The notes under the pieces: generated by a model | Database searches by the model: none | Seen by the model: the letters and a program-made list of their open reading frames with translations, nothing else | Told to the model about the DNA's origin: nothing | Origin: Burkholderiales bacterium | GTDB lineage: Bacteria > Pseudomonadota > Gammaproteobacteria > Burkholderiales > Burkholderiaceae_C | Reading direction: 5' to 3' | Length of the DNA: 64,000 bases | NCBI GenBank assembly: GCA_016213205.1 | Contig: JACRAZ010000029.1 | Location: 21,729 to 85,728 of the forward strand | In this document: one piece after another, positions 41,597-51,038 of the stretch | Position numbering within the stretch: the stretch's first letter is position 1 | Layout: every line of letters starts with the position of its first letter | Made by a program: the position numbers and the translations under genes

Positions 41597-44327
41597 AATT
41601 TCCCGCACTGCACTGTTCGGCAAGCTCAATCCCCTGGCCTACAAGGCCATCGAAGGGGCCACCGTGTTCTGCAAGATGCGGGGCAACCCGTACGTCGAGC
41701 TGCAGCACTGGCTGGCGCAGATCCTCAACACGCCGGACAGCGACCTGCACCGCATCATCCGCGAGTACGAGCTCGATGCCGCCACGCTGGCCTCCGACCT
41801 GACCAAGGCGCTGGACCGGCTGCCGCGCGGCGCCTCGTCGATCAGCGACCTGTCCAGCTTCATCGAAAGCGCGGTCGAGCGCGGCTGGGTCTACGGCTCG
41901 CTGATGTTCGGCGAGCAGCAGGTGCGCACCGGCCACCTGCTGATCGGCATGATGAAGACGCCCTCGCTGCGCGGGGCGCTGGTGGCCATCTCGAAGCAGT
42001 TCGAGCGGGTGAAGCTCGACGACCTGACCGAGCGTTTCCCCACGCTGCTGGCCACCTCGCCGGAGCACCTGCTGCAGGCCAGCGACAGCGGCGCGGCGCC
42101 GGGCGAATCGAGCGATGCGATCGCGCCCGCGGCCATGGGCAAGCAGGAAGCGCTCAAGCGCTTCACGACCGACCTCACCGAGCAGGCCCGCTCGGGCAAG
42201 ATGGACCCGATCGTCGGCCGCGACGACGAGATCCGCCAGGTCATCGACATCCTGATGCGCCGGCGCCAGAACAACCCCATCCTGGTGGGCGAGGCCGGCG
42301 TGGGCAAGACCGCGGTGGTGGAAGGCTTTGCGCAGCGCATCGCGCGTGGCGACGTGCCCCCGGCCCTGAAGGACGTGAGCCTGCGCGTGCTGGATGTCGG
42401 CCTGCTGCAGGCCGGCGCCAGCATGAAGGGCGAGTTCGAGCAGCGCCTGCGCTCGGTGATCGACGAGGTGCAGGCCAGCCCCAAGCCCATCATCCTGTTC
42501 ATCGACGAGACCCACACGCTGGTGGGCGCCGGCGGCGCGGCCGGCACCGGCGACGCGGCCAACCTGCTCAAGCCCGCGCTCGCGCGCGGCCAGCTGCGCA
42601 CCATCGGCGCCACCACCTGGGCCGAATACAAGAAGCACATCGAGAAGGACCCGGCGCTCACCCGCCGCTTCCAGGCCATCCAGGTGGACGAGCCCAGCGA
42701 GCCGCGCGCGGTGCTGATGATGCGCGGCGTGGCCACGATGATGGAAAAGCACCACAAGGTGCAGATCCTCGACGAGGCGCTGGAAGCCTCGGTCAAGCTC
42801 TCGCACCGCTACATCCCGGCGCGCCAGCTGCCGGACAAGTCGGTCAGCCTGATCGACACCGCCAGCGCCCGCGTGGCCGTGAGCCTGCACGCCACGCCGC
42901 CCGAGGTGGACGACTGCATGAAGCACATCGAGGCGCTGGAAACCGAGCAGGCCATCATTGCCCGCGAGGCGGCCACCGGCTTCGAGACCGGTGCGCGCGG
43001 CTCCACGGTCGAGGCCCAGCTCACCGAGGCCCGCGCCAAGCTCGAAGGCCTGAACACCCGCTGGCAGGCCGAGAAGGTGCTGGTCGAGCGCCTGCTCGCG
43101 CTGCGCGCGAAACTGCGCGGCGCCACCCAGCCGGTGGAAGGCACCGGCACCCCGCTGGAAAAGAGCGCCGAGGCCCATGCCGACCAGGGCGCGGCCGCGC
43201 TGGCCGAAGCCCAGGTGCCGCCGCTCACCGACGAGGAGCGCGCCGCCGCGCTGGCCGAGCTGAAGCAGGTGCAGGCCGAGCTCACCACGCTGCAGGGCGA
43301 GCATCCGCTGATCCTGCCCACGGTGGACTACCAGGCCGTGGCCAGCGTGGTGGCCGACTGGACCGGCATCCCCGTGGGCCGCATGGCGGCCAACGAGATC
43401 GAGACCGTGCTGAACCTGCCCAAGCTGCTGGGCCAGCGCGTGATCGGCCAGGACCACGCGATGGAGATGATCTCCAAGCGCATCCAGACCTCGCGCGCCG
43501 GGCTGGACAACCCGAGCAAGCCGATCGGCGTGTTCATGCTGGCCGGCACCTCGGGCGTGGGCAAGACCGAGACCGCGCTCGCGCTGGCCGAGGCGCTGTA
43601 CGGCGGTGAGCAGAACCTCATCACCATCAACATGAGCGAGTACCAGGAGGCACACACCGTCTCCTCGCTCAAGGGCGCGCCTCCGGGCTACGTGGGCTAC
43701 GGCGAGGGCGGTGTGCTCACCGAGGCGGTGCGCCGCCGGCCCTACTCGGTGGTGCTGCTCGACGAGGTGGAGAAGGCCCACCCCGACGTGCACGAGATCT
43801 TCTTCCAGGTGTTCGACAAGGGCTGGATGGAAGACGGCGAAGGCCGCGTGATCGACTTCAAGAACACGCTGATCCTGCTGACCACCAACGCCGGCACCGA
43901 CCTGCTCACCAGCCTGTGCAAGGACCCCGACCTGATGCCCGACCCCGAGGGCATGGCCAAGGCGCTGCGCGAGCCCTTGCTGAAGATCTTCCCGCCCGCG
44001 CTGCTGGGCCGGCTGGTCACGATCCCGTACTACCCGCTGTCCGACGAGGTGCTGGGCCGCATCGTGCGGCTGCAGCTCTCGCGCATCTCGAAGCGGGTGC
44101 AGGACCACTACAAGATCCCGTTCGAGGCCACCGAAGAGGTGATCAAGCTCGTGCTCTCGCGCTGCACCGAAAGCGAATCGGGCGGCCGCATGATCGACGC
44201 CATCCTCACCAACACCATGCTGCCGGCGATCAGCCGCGAATTCCTCGAGCGGTTGATGGTGGCCAAACCGATCACCCGCGTGAAGGTGGACGTCCAGGAC
44301 GGCGACTTCCACTATGACTTCGGTTAA
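41589..44327 (+). CDS. clpV: T6SS AAA+ ATPase ClpV (TssH)
   Basis: 912 aa. N-terminal Clp-N domain (LFGKLNPLAYKAIEGATVFCKMRGNPYVELQHWLAQIL), first Walker A GEAGVGKT and Walker B IILFIDETHTL, a middle coiled region, and the second ATPase module with LAGTSGVGKTETALALAEALY and VVLLDEVEKAHPDV. The spacing and the DWTGIPVGRM motif are those of ClpV rather than ClpB. It disassembles contracted sheaths. It overlaps tssG upstream and, by 14 bp, the TPR-methyltransferase gene downstream. Confidence 0.97.
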   Translation: MAEISRTALFGKLNPLAYKAIEGATVFCKMRGNPYVELQHWLAQILNTPDSDLHRIIREYELDAATLASDLTKALDRLPRGASSISDLSSFIESAVERGWVYGSLMFGEQQVRTGHLLIGMMKTPSLRGALVAISKQFERVKLDDLTERFPTLLATSPEHLLQASDSGAAPGESSDAIAPAAMGKQEALKRFTTDLTEQARSGKMDPIVGRDDEIRQVIDILMRRRQNNPILVGEAGVGKTAVVEGFAQRIARGDVPPALKDVSLRVLDVGLLQAGASMKGEFEQRLRSVIDEVQASPKPIILFIDETHTLVGAGGAAGTGDAANLLKPALARGQLRTIGATTWAEYKKHIEKDPALTRRFQAIQVDEPSEPRAVLMMRGVATMMEKHHKVQILDEALEASVKLSHRYIPARQLPDKSVSLIDTASARVAVSLHATPPEVDDCMKHIEALETEQAIIAREAATGFETGARGSTVEAQLTEARAKLEGLNTRWQAEKVLVERLLALRAKLRGATQPVEGTGTPLEKSAEAHADQGAAALAEAQVPPLTDEERAAALAELKQVQAELTTLQGEHPLILPTVDYQAVASVVADWTGIPVGRMAANEIETVLNLPKLLGQRVIGQDHAMEMISKRIQTSRAGLDNPSKPIGVFMLAGTSGVGKTETALALAEALYGGEQNLITINMSEYQEAHTVSSLKGAPPGYVGYGEGGVLTEAVRRRPYSVVLLDEVEKAHPDVHEIFFQVFDKGWMEDGEGRVIDFKNTLILLTTNAGTDLLTSLCKDPDLMPDPEGMAKALREPLLKIFPPALLGRLVTIPYYPLSDEVLGRIVRLQLSRISKRVQDHYKIPFEATEEVIKLVLSRCTESESGGRMIDAILTNTMLPAISREFLERLMVAKPITRVKVDVQDGDFHYDFG

Positions 44328-45687
44328 ACACCGGGCCAAGCCGGCGCCGCGCGCGTCGCCGGTGGCGCGTGCCGTCGGCGGGGCCACGCTGGAACAGGCC
44401 CTGCAGAAGGCGGTGCACCTGCTGCGTGGCGAGCAGATCGAGGCCGCCGAGGCCGCCTTGCAAGCCCTGCTCGCGCGCTGGCCCGAGCAGCCGGATGCGC
44501 TGCACTTCCTGGGCGTGCTGCGCTTCACCCAGAACCGGCACGACGAGGGCATTGCACTGGTGCAGCGCTCGCTCGCGCTGGTGCCCGGCAACGGCGGGGC
44601 GTGGAACAACCTGGGCAACATCCTGCTCACCGCCAAGCGCGTGGACGAAGCGCAGCACGCCTACGAGCAAAGCGTGCAGGCCGGCGTGGGGCGGCCTGAA
44701 TCGGCCGACCCGCTGAACAACCTCAGCGTGCTGCACCGCAAGCAGGGCCGGCCGGCCGAGGCCGAAGCCGCCAGCCGTGCGGCGCTGGCGCTGCGCCCCG
44801 AATCCGGCGACCTGTGGTTCAACCTCTCGCTCGCGCTCATCTCGCAGGGCAAGGTCGAGGAGGGGCTGCTCGCCAACAGCCGTGCCGTGGCCCACACGCC
44901 GCGCCACCTGCAGGGCCGCAACCAGGTGATCCGCACGCTGCTGGCGCTGGGCCACCGGGACATGGCAGCGCAGCTCTACCGCGACTGGCTGGCCGAGGAG
45001 CCCGACAACCCGGTGGCCCAGCACCAGCTGGCCGCCTGCCTGGGCGACAACGCCCCCGAGCGTGCCAGCGACGCCTACGTCGAGGAAGTGTTCGACAGCT
45101 TCGCCGCCTCGTTCGACATCAAGCTCGAGCAATTGCAGGACCGCGCGCCGCAGCTGGTGGCCGAGGCGGTGCAGCGTGCGCTCGGCGCACCGCGGGGCGC
45201 GCTGCAGGTGGCCGACCTGGGCTGCGGCACCGGCCTGTGCGGCCCGCTGCTGCGGCCCTATGCGCAACGCCTGGTGGGCTGCGACCTCTCTGCCGGCATG
45301 CTGCGCCAGGCCAAACCGCGCCAGGTGTACGACGCGCTGCACAAGGCCGAGCTGGTGTACTACATGGACACCCAGCCGCAGGCCTTCGACCTGATGGTCT
45401 CGGCCGACACGCTGTGCTACTTCGGCGAGCTGCAGGCGGCCCTGGGCGCGGCCATGCGCGCGCTGCGGCCCGGCGGCTGGCTGGTGTTCACGGTGGAGGC
45501 GCTGCCCGAGGACGACACCGCGCCGCACCGCCTGCAGCCCAACGGCCGCTACGCGCACCACCAGCGCTACCTGTCTTCGGCCCTGCACGCCGCCGGCCTG
45601 CGGGTGCACGGCATCGAGCCGGTGGCCCTGCGCATGGAGGCGGGCAAGCCAGTGGCGGGCTGGCTCGTCAGCGCCCACAAGTCGTGA
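44314..45687 (+). CDS. TPR-repeat protein fused to a SAM-dependent methyltransferase
   Basis: 457 aa. Residues about 25-245 are tetratricopeptide repeats (for example DALHFLGVLRFTQNRHDEGIALVQRSLALVPGNGGAWNNLGNILL). Residues about 260-455 are a class I methyltransferase with FAASFDIKLEQLQDRAPQLV, motif I VADLGCGTGLCGPLLRPYAQRLVGCDLSAGML, VSADTLCYFGEL and LRPGGWLVFTVEALPED. The domain pair resembles predicted TPR-containing methyltransferases of proteobacteria. It overlaps clpV by 14 bp, so it is translationally coupled to the T6SS core. It may methylate a T6SS component or effector; the substrate is unknown. Confidence 0.85.
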   Translation: MTSVKHRAKPAPRASPVARAVGGATLEQALQKAVHLLRGEQIEAAEAALQALLARWPEQPDALHFLGVLRFTQNRHDEGIALVQRSLALVPGNGGAWNNLGNILLTAKRVDEAQHAYEQSVQAGVGRPESADPLNNLSVLHRKQGRPAEAEAASRAALALRPESGDLWFNLSLALISQGKVEEGLLANSRAVAHTPRHLQGRNQVIRTLLALGHRDMAAQLYRDWLAEEPDNPVAQHQLAACLGDNAPERASDAYVEEVFDSFAASFDIKLEQLQDRAPQLVAEAVQRALGAPRGALQVADLGCGTGLCGPLLRPYAQRLVGCDLSAGMLRQAKPRQVYDALHKAELVYYMDTQPQAFDLMVSADTLCYFGELQAALGAAMRALRPGGWLVFTVEALPEDDTAPHRLQPNGRYAHHQRYLSSALHAAGLRVHGIEPVALRMEAGKPVAGWLVSAHKS

Positions 45688-45780
45688 ACTCCGAGCGCCG
45701 CGCATGACCAAAGGCGCTGTTCGGCGCCGGCGCGGCACGCGAGCATCCCCGTCATCGACCGACGAGAGGTCCTGTCTGCC

Positions 45781-48429
45781 ATGTTGCCCCTGAATTCACC
45801 GATCAAGCTGACCACGCCGCTGGCCGCGGACGACCTGCACTTCGAGTCGATGACCTACTCGTCCGGGCTCAGCACGCTGGAGGAAGTGCGGCTGCACATG
45901 CTCAGCGACAAGCCCGACCTGATGCCCGACGACCTGCTGGGCAAGGCGGTCACCGTGACGATCGAGCTGCGCGACGGCGAGCAGCGCCACATCAACGGCT
46001 ACGTCTCGCGCTTCGGCCTGGGCCGGCACCAGGGCCGCTACTTCGGCTACACCGCCGAGGTGGTGCCCTGGCTGTGGTTCCTGACGCGGCGCTCCGACTG
46101 CCGCATCTTCCAGGACATGTCCACGCCCGAGATCATCAAGGAGGTGTTCAAGGGCCACAACGCGATTGCCAGCCACGAGTTCAAGCTCACGCGCCAGTAC
46201 CGCAAGCGCAGCTACTGCGTGCAGTACCGCGAAACCGACTACAACTTCGTCGCCCGCCTGATGGAAGACGAGGGCATCTACTGGTACTTCGAGCACACCG
46301 AAAGCGAGCACAAGCTGATCGTGGTGGACATGTCCAGCGCCCACAACAGCGCGCCGGGCTACGAGCACCTGCCCTACTACGCCAACGTGGGCCAGGCCTC
46401 GCCCGACGTGGACTACATCTCCGACTGGAACTTCTCGCACAGCATCCGCAGCGGCAAGGTGGCCCTCACCAGCTACGACTTCGAGCGCCCCGGCACCGCG
46501 CTGAAGGTGGGCCTGGGCGTGCAGCGCGACACCGCGCTGTCGAACTACGAGCAGTTCGACTTCCAGGGCGACTACACCCAAACCAGCGATGGCGAGCAGC
46601 TGCTGGACAACCGCATCGACGAGATCCAGAGCCGCTTCGAGCAGCTCACCGGCACCACCAATGCCTACGGCATGGCCACCGGCCACCTGTTCGAGCTGAT
46701 GCAGCACCCGCGCGACGACCAGAACGCCGAGTACCTGTGCGTGCAGGCCTTCATCACGGCGCAGGTCAACGGCATCGAATCGGGCAACCCGAGCGGCGAG
46801 TTCCGCTGCAGCTTCGTGGCCATGCCGTCCTCGCAGCAGTTCCGCCCCACACGCAGCACGCCCAAGCCCTTCGTGCAGGGGCCGCAGACCGCGGTGGTGG
46901 TGGGCCCTTCGGGCGAGGAGATCTTCACCGACAAGTACGGCCGCGTGAAGGTGCAGTTCCACTGGGACCGCTATGGCCAGAAGAACGAGAAGAGCTCGTG
47001 CTGGATGCGCGTCTCGTCGCCCTGGGCGGGCAAGAGCTTCGGCTTCATCCAGATTCCGCGCATCGGCCAGGAGGTGGTGGTCGACTTCCTCGAGGGCGAC
47101 CCCGACCAGCCGCTGGTCACCGGCCGCGTCTACAACGCCGACCAGATGCCCCCCTGGGACCTGCCGGCCAACGCCTCGCAGTCGGGCCTGCTCACCCGCT
47201 CGACCAAGGGTGGCAACTACAACAATGCCAACGCGCTGCGCTTCGAGGACAAGAAGGGCAGCGAGCAGGTCTGGTTCCATGCCGAAAAGAACATGGACAC
47301 CGAGGTCGAGAACGACGAGACCCTCACCGTCGGCCACGACCAGACGGTCAAGATCCACCACCACCAGAAGATCAACGTCGTCAAGGGCCGCGAGGTCTAT
47401 GTCGAGGACGACGGCGAGACCTACTACGTGAAGGGCCTGCGCAAGGTCTACGTCAAGGGCCACCAGGAGCAGATCGTCACCGATGGCTACGACACCATCG
47501 TCACCAACGAGCGCGGCGAGTACACCACCGGCAACCGCAAGTGCTGGACTTCGGGCAGCTACGTGTTCAAGTCCACCGAGGCCTACTTCGACGTCGGCCC
47601 GCTGTACTTCCTGAAGGGCACCGACTTCAAGTTCCTGGCCTCGGGCAGCTGCAACTTCGAGATCGGCGGCGATTTCAACGCCAAGGCCGCGAACTTCAAG
47701 TTCAGCTCCGGCGGCAACTTCGACTTCACCGGCAACAAGTTCAACCGCACCATCTTCGAGGGCAACGACACGGTGCTGGGCGCCAACACCAACACCTACA
47801 TCGGCGTCTCGCGCGATGTGGCGATGGGTCCCAACACCGAGGTGTACTCCGGCATCCACAACTCCACCGCCGCGGGCATCGACGTCTCCGGATTCCTGGG
47901 CATGCAGGTGTCCAACTTCGTCGGCCTGTCGATGGCCAACGCGGCCTCGCTGGCCATCGAGAACTCGGCGCTGAACTTCGGCTTCGCCGGGCTGGACATG
48001 ACGATGGCCGGCCTGAACCTCGAGAACAACGGCTTCAAGGTGCTCAATGCCGGCGGCGGCGCCGGTGGCGCCGGTGCCTCGCTGAGCGCAGGGCCCACGG
48101 TGGTGGCGGCGATCTTCGCGGCCGCCGGCGGCGGCTTTGCGCTGGGCTTCGGCGGCGCCGCCGCGATGGACGCGCAAACCCAGGCCAATGCCGACATCGA
48201 CACCCTGCTGAACAACCCCGCGCTCACGCCTGCGGTGCGCGAACGCCTGCGCAAGGCGATGGATTCGCGCTTCAGCAACCCCACCGCCGAGCAGTACTCC
48301 GCCACGATCTCCGATGCCGAGATCGCGGCCCAGACCGGCGCGCTGGCCAACGGCACGCCGGGCGCCGCGCCGGCCAACGACCCGACCAGCTCGCTCGGCC
48401 CGCCGCCCGCCAGCGCGCCCCCGCACTGA
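45781..48429 (+). CDS. vgrG: T6SS spike protein VgrG1 with long C-terminal extension
   Basis: 882 aa. The gp27-like part starts LTTPLAADDLHFESMTYSSGLSTLEEVRLHMLSDKPDLMPDDLLG and includes NGYVSRFGLGRHQGRYFGYTAEVVPWLWFLTRRSDCRIFQDM. The OB-fold gp5 part has GPSGEEIFTDKYGRVKVQFHWDRYG and SSCWMRVSSPWAGKSFGFIQIPRIGQEVVVDFLEGDPDQPLVTGRVYN. After residue 500 a beta-helix follows, then a C-terminal extension to 882 not shared with VgrG2. That extension has a Gly-rich hydrophobic segment at about 774-800 (VVAAIFAAAGGGFALGFGGAA) and a helical end. It begins the first cargo module. Confidence 0.95.
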   Translation: MLPLNSPIKLTTPLAADDLHFESMTYSSGLSTLEEVRLHMLSDKPDLMPDDLLGKAVTVTIELRDGEQRHINGYVSRFGLGRHQGRYFGYTAEVVPWLWFLTRRSDCRIFQDMSTPEIIKEVFKGHNAIASHEFKLTRQYRKRSYCVQYRETDYNFVARLMEDEGIYWYFEHTESEHKLIVVDMSSAHNSAPGYEHLPYYANVGQASPDVDYISDWNFSHSIRSGKVALTSYDFERPGTALKVGLGVQRDTALSNYEQFDFQGDYTQTSDGEQLLDNRIDEIQSRFEQLTGTTNAYGMATGHLFELMQHPRDDQNAEYLCVQAFITAQVNGIESGNPSGEFRCSFVAMPSSQQFRPTRSTPKPFVQGPQTAVVVGPSGEEIFTDKYGRVKVQFHWDRYGQKNEKSSCWMRVSSPWAGKSFGFIQIPRIGQEVVVDFLEGDPDQPLVTGRVYNADQMPPWDLPANASQSGLLTRSTKGGNYNNANALRFEDKKGSEQVWFHAEKNMDTEVENDETLTVGHDQTVKIHHHQKINVVKGREVYVEDDGETYYVKGLRKVYVKGHQEQIVTDGYDTIVTNERGEYTTGNRKCWTSGSYVFKSTEAYFDVGPLYFLKGTDFKFLASGSCNFEIGGDFNAKAANFKFSSGGNFDFTGNKFNRTIFEGNDTVLGANTNTYIGVSRDVAMGPNTEVYSGIHNSTAAGIDVSGFLGMQVSNFVGLSMANAASLAIENSALNFGFAGLDMTMAGLNLENNGFKVLNAGGGAGGAGASLSAGPTVVAAIFAAAGGGFALGFGGAAAMDAQTQANADIDTLLNNPALTPAVRERLRKAMDSRFSNPTAEQYSATISDAEIAAQTGALANGTPGAAPANDPTSSLGPPPASAPPH

Positions 48430-48440
48430 GCCCCGGACCG

Positions 48441-51038
48441 ATGCAGACCATCAAGCCATTCGTCCTGGGCCTGTGCACCCGGCCCATCGAGTTCCGCCGC
48501 CGGCTGGGCTTAAGCGTCAGCGCCAGCCTGTTCTTCCCGTTCAAGCCGGCGGGCGAGGGCACGCTGTGGACCGACATGTCGATGTGGAACTTCCTCGGCC
48601 GCGAGATGCCGGAAGGCCCCTTCATCGACGAAGGCATCGTCAAGCAGCGCAGCGAGTTCCTGGTGCGCGGCTCGGCCTTTGCGCCGGGCGGCAAGGCGCT
48701 GGCCTGTGAAGTGAGCGCCACCGTGGCCGGCCTGCAGAAACGCCTGCACGTGTTCGGCCCGCGCCGCTGGCAGGGCCTGCGCGCCACCGAGCCCGAGCCC
48801 TTCAGCGAAGTGCCGCTCGACTGGCAGCACACCTACGGCGGCGCCGGCCATGCGCTGAACCCGCTGGGCATGGGCCGGCCCGACCCGGCCAACCCCAAGG
48901 CGCCCCGCTGGCTGCCGCAGGTGGTGCAGCCGAACATGAACCCGCTCAGCCCCGACGAAGCCGTGCCGCCGGCGGCGCTGCGCCCGATCGATTGCACCTG
49001 GCCGCAGCGCGCCCAGCACGTGGGCACCTACGACGAGCGCTGGCTGAAGGAGCAAAGCCCCGGCTTCGCCAACGACATCGACTGGCGCTACTTCAACCTG
49101 GCGCCGGAAGACCAGTGGCTGCCGGCCGCCCCGCAGGGCAACGAGGCCTTCGAGTTCGTCAACATGCACCCCACCCGGCCGCAGGTGGGCGGCTGCCTGC
49201 CGGGCTTCGTGCCGCGGGTGTTCGTCGACCATGGCGACGGCAGCGAGACCAAGCTGCGCGAGGTGTCGCTGAAGCTGACGACGCTGTGGTTCTTCCCGCA
49301 CGCCGAACGCGCCATCGCCATCTTCCAGGGCCTGGCCGAGTGCCAGGAGGACGACGCCACCGACCTGCGTGCGCTGCTGGGCGCCGTGGAACGCCTGGGT
49401 GAGCCACGCCCGCGCCAGCACTACCTCGACGCACTGACCCAACGCCGCCACCCCGAGCATGGCGCGCTCTATGCGCTGCGCGAGAGCGACCTGCTGCCCG
49501 ATGGCTTCAAGAGCACCGACCCCGATTTCGACGCGGTGGTGTCCGACCACAAGCCCGAGGGCCTGATGGTGCAGGCCCAGCGCCGCGGCGCCGCGCTGCG
49601 CGTGCAGGTGGCCATCGACGAAGCGCGCGCCAAGGGCGTGGACACCGACAAGCTGGGCCTGAAGATCCCCGCGCCCGAACCGGTGCCCTCGCTGGAGGCG
49701 CTGCCCGAGTACCTGGTGCAAAAACGTGTCGAGGCCCTGAACGCGCAGGTCAGCGCCGCCATCGATGCGGCCGAGGCCATGGTGCAGGCCAAGGCCAAGA
49801 TGGCCGCGATGGGCATCGACCCCGAGGCCATGGTGCACCGGGGCCCACCCGCCTACCGTGCCGCGGCCCACCTGGCCGAGCTGCAGGCCAAGCTGCCTGC
49901 TGGTGCCGCCAAGCCGCTGCTCGACCTGAAGGCCGTGGCACCCAAGCTCGTGAAGGTGGAGGCGATGGCGCGCACCACCTACCTGCAGACCGCCCATGCC
50001 CAGGCCCCCGCGCACCGCCTGCCCCCGGAACGCGCCCAGGCCCTGCGCACCGCGGTGGAACAGGCGCACAAGCAGGGCAAGAGCTTCGCCGGCGTGGACC
50101 TCACCGGGGCCGACCTGTCGGGGCTGGACCTCAGCGGCGCCGACTTCACCGGCGCCTGGCTCGAGAGCGCCAACCTCGCCGGCGCGCGGCTCAAGGGCGC
50201 GGCCTTCACCTATGCGGTGCTGGCCCATGCCGACCTGACCGGCGCCGATTGTTCGGAGGCCGACTTCAACGGCGCCAACCTCGGCCGCGCCACGCTCAAG
50301 ACCACGCGCCTGGTGCAGGCCGACCTGAGCAACGTGACCTTCATCGACACCGCGCTCGCCGAAACCGACCTGCGCGGCGCCAAGCTGCACCAGGCCAAGC
50401 TCCATGGCGCCACCTTCGGCCTGGCCGATTGGCGCTCGGTGCAGGCCGAAGGCCTCATCTTCCACAAGGCCAAGCTGGCCGGCATGGTGATGCACCGCTG
50501 CCAGCTGTCGCAGCCCACCTTCATCGAGTGCGACCTGGCCGGCGTGGACCTGGCCGCGTCGCAGCTCACGCGGCCCACCTTCGTCAAGTGCACCGGCGAG
50601 GGCACGCGCTTCGCCCATGCGGTGATGGAGGGCGCGGTATTCGTCGACGGCTGTGCATTCAACGGCGCCGACTTCACCGAGGCCAAGCTCACCGGCAGCA
50701 ACCTGCGTGGCACCCAACTGCAGGGCGCCAAGTTGCTGCGGGCGGTGCTCGACGAGTGCGACCTGTCGCAGGCCGACCTCACCGGTGCCGACCTCACCGG
50801 CGCCGCGCTGCGCGGCGCACTGCTGATCAAGACGCAGCTGCAGCGCGCCACGCTCGCCGGCAGCAATTTGATGAACGCCATTGCCCAGCGTGCCGACCTG
50901 CGCTCGGCCAGCCTGAAGGACGCCAATCTGTACGGCAGCGATCTCTCGCGCATCTGGACCGATGCCGACACGCTGATGTTCGGCGCCGTGCTCGACCGCG
51001 CCAAGACCTACCCGCGGCGTGAACCGAAATCCGCATGA
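48441..51038 (+). CDS. DUF2169 domain plus pentapeptide-repeat protein
   Basis: 865 aa. The N-terminal 310 residues are DUF2169: KPFVLGLCTRPIEFRRRLGLSVSASLFFPFK, RRWQGLRATEPEPFSEVPLDWQHTYGGAGH, and WFFPHAERAIAIFQG. A linker of about 240 residues with helices follows. From about residue 548 to the end there are many pentapeptide repeats of the type A(D/N)LSG, for example LTGADLSGLDLSGADFTGAWLESANL, forming a right-handed quadrilateral beta-helix. DUF2169 proteins occur beside VgrG and PAAR-like genes and probably help load cargo. ATGA overlap couples it to the next pentapeptide gene. Confidence 0.88.
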   Translation: MQTIKPFVLGLCTRPIEFRRRLGLSVSASLFFPFKPAGEGTLWTDMSMWNFLGREMPEGPFIDEGIVKQRSEFLVRGSAFAPGGKALACEVSATVAGLQKRLHVFGPRRWQGLRATEPEPFSEVPLDWQHTYGGAGHALNPLGMGRPDPANPKAPRWLPQVVQPNMNPLSPDEAVPPAALRPIDCTWPQRAQHVGTYDERWLKEQSPGFANDIDWRYFNLAPEDQWLPAAPQGNEAFEFVNMHPTRPQVGGCLPGFVPRVFVDHGDGSETKLREVSLKLTTLWFFPHAERAIAIFQGLAECQEDDATDLRALLGAVERLGEPRPRQHYLDALTQRRHPEHGALYALRESDLLPDGFKSTDPDFDAVVSDHKPEGLMVQAQRRGAALRVQVAIDEARAKGVDTDKLGLKIPAPEPVPSLEALPEYLVQKRVEALNAQVSAAIDAAEAMVQAKAKMAAMGIDPEAMVHRGPPAYRAAAHLAELQAKLPAGAAKPLLDLKAVAPKLVKVEAMARTTYLQTAHAQAPAHRLPPERAQALRTAVEQAHKQGKSFAGVDLTGADLSGLDLSGADFTGAWLESANLAGARLKGAAFTYAVLAHADLTGADCSEADFNGANLGRATLKTTRLVQADLSNVTFIDTALAETDLRGAKLHQAKLHGATFGLADWRSVQAEGLIFHKAKLAGMVMHRCQLSQPTFIECDLAGVDLAASQLTRPTFVKCTGEGTRFAHAVMEGAVFVDGCAFNGADFTEAKLTGSNLRGTQLQGAKLLRAVLDECDLSQADLTGADLTGAALRGALLIKTQLQRATLAGSNLMNAIAQRADLRSASLKDANLYGSDLSRIWTDADTLMFGAVLDRAKTYPRREPKSA

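Noticed and set aside
41145..44636. 1163-aa minus-strand open frame over clpV
   Set aside because: It is antisense to ClpV, which has complete Walker motifs; the frame is an artefact of GC-rich codon use.
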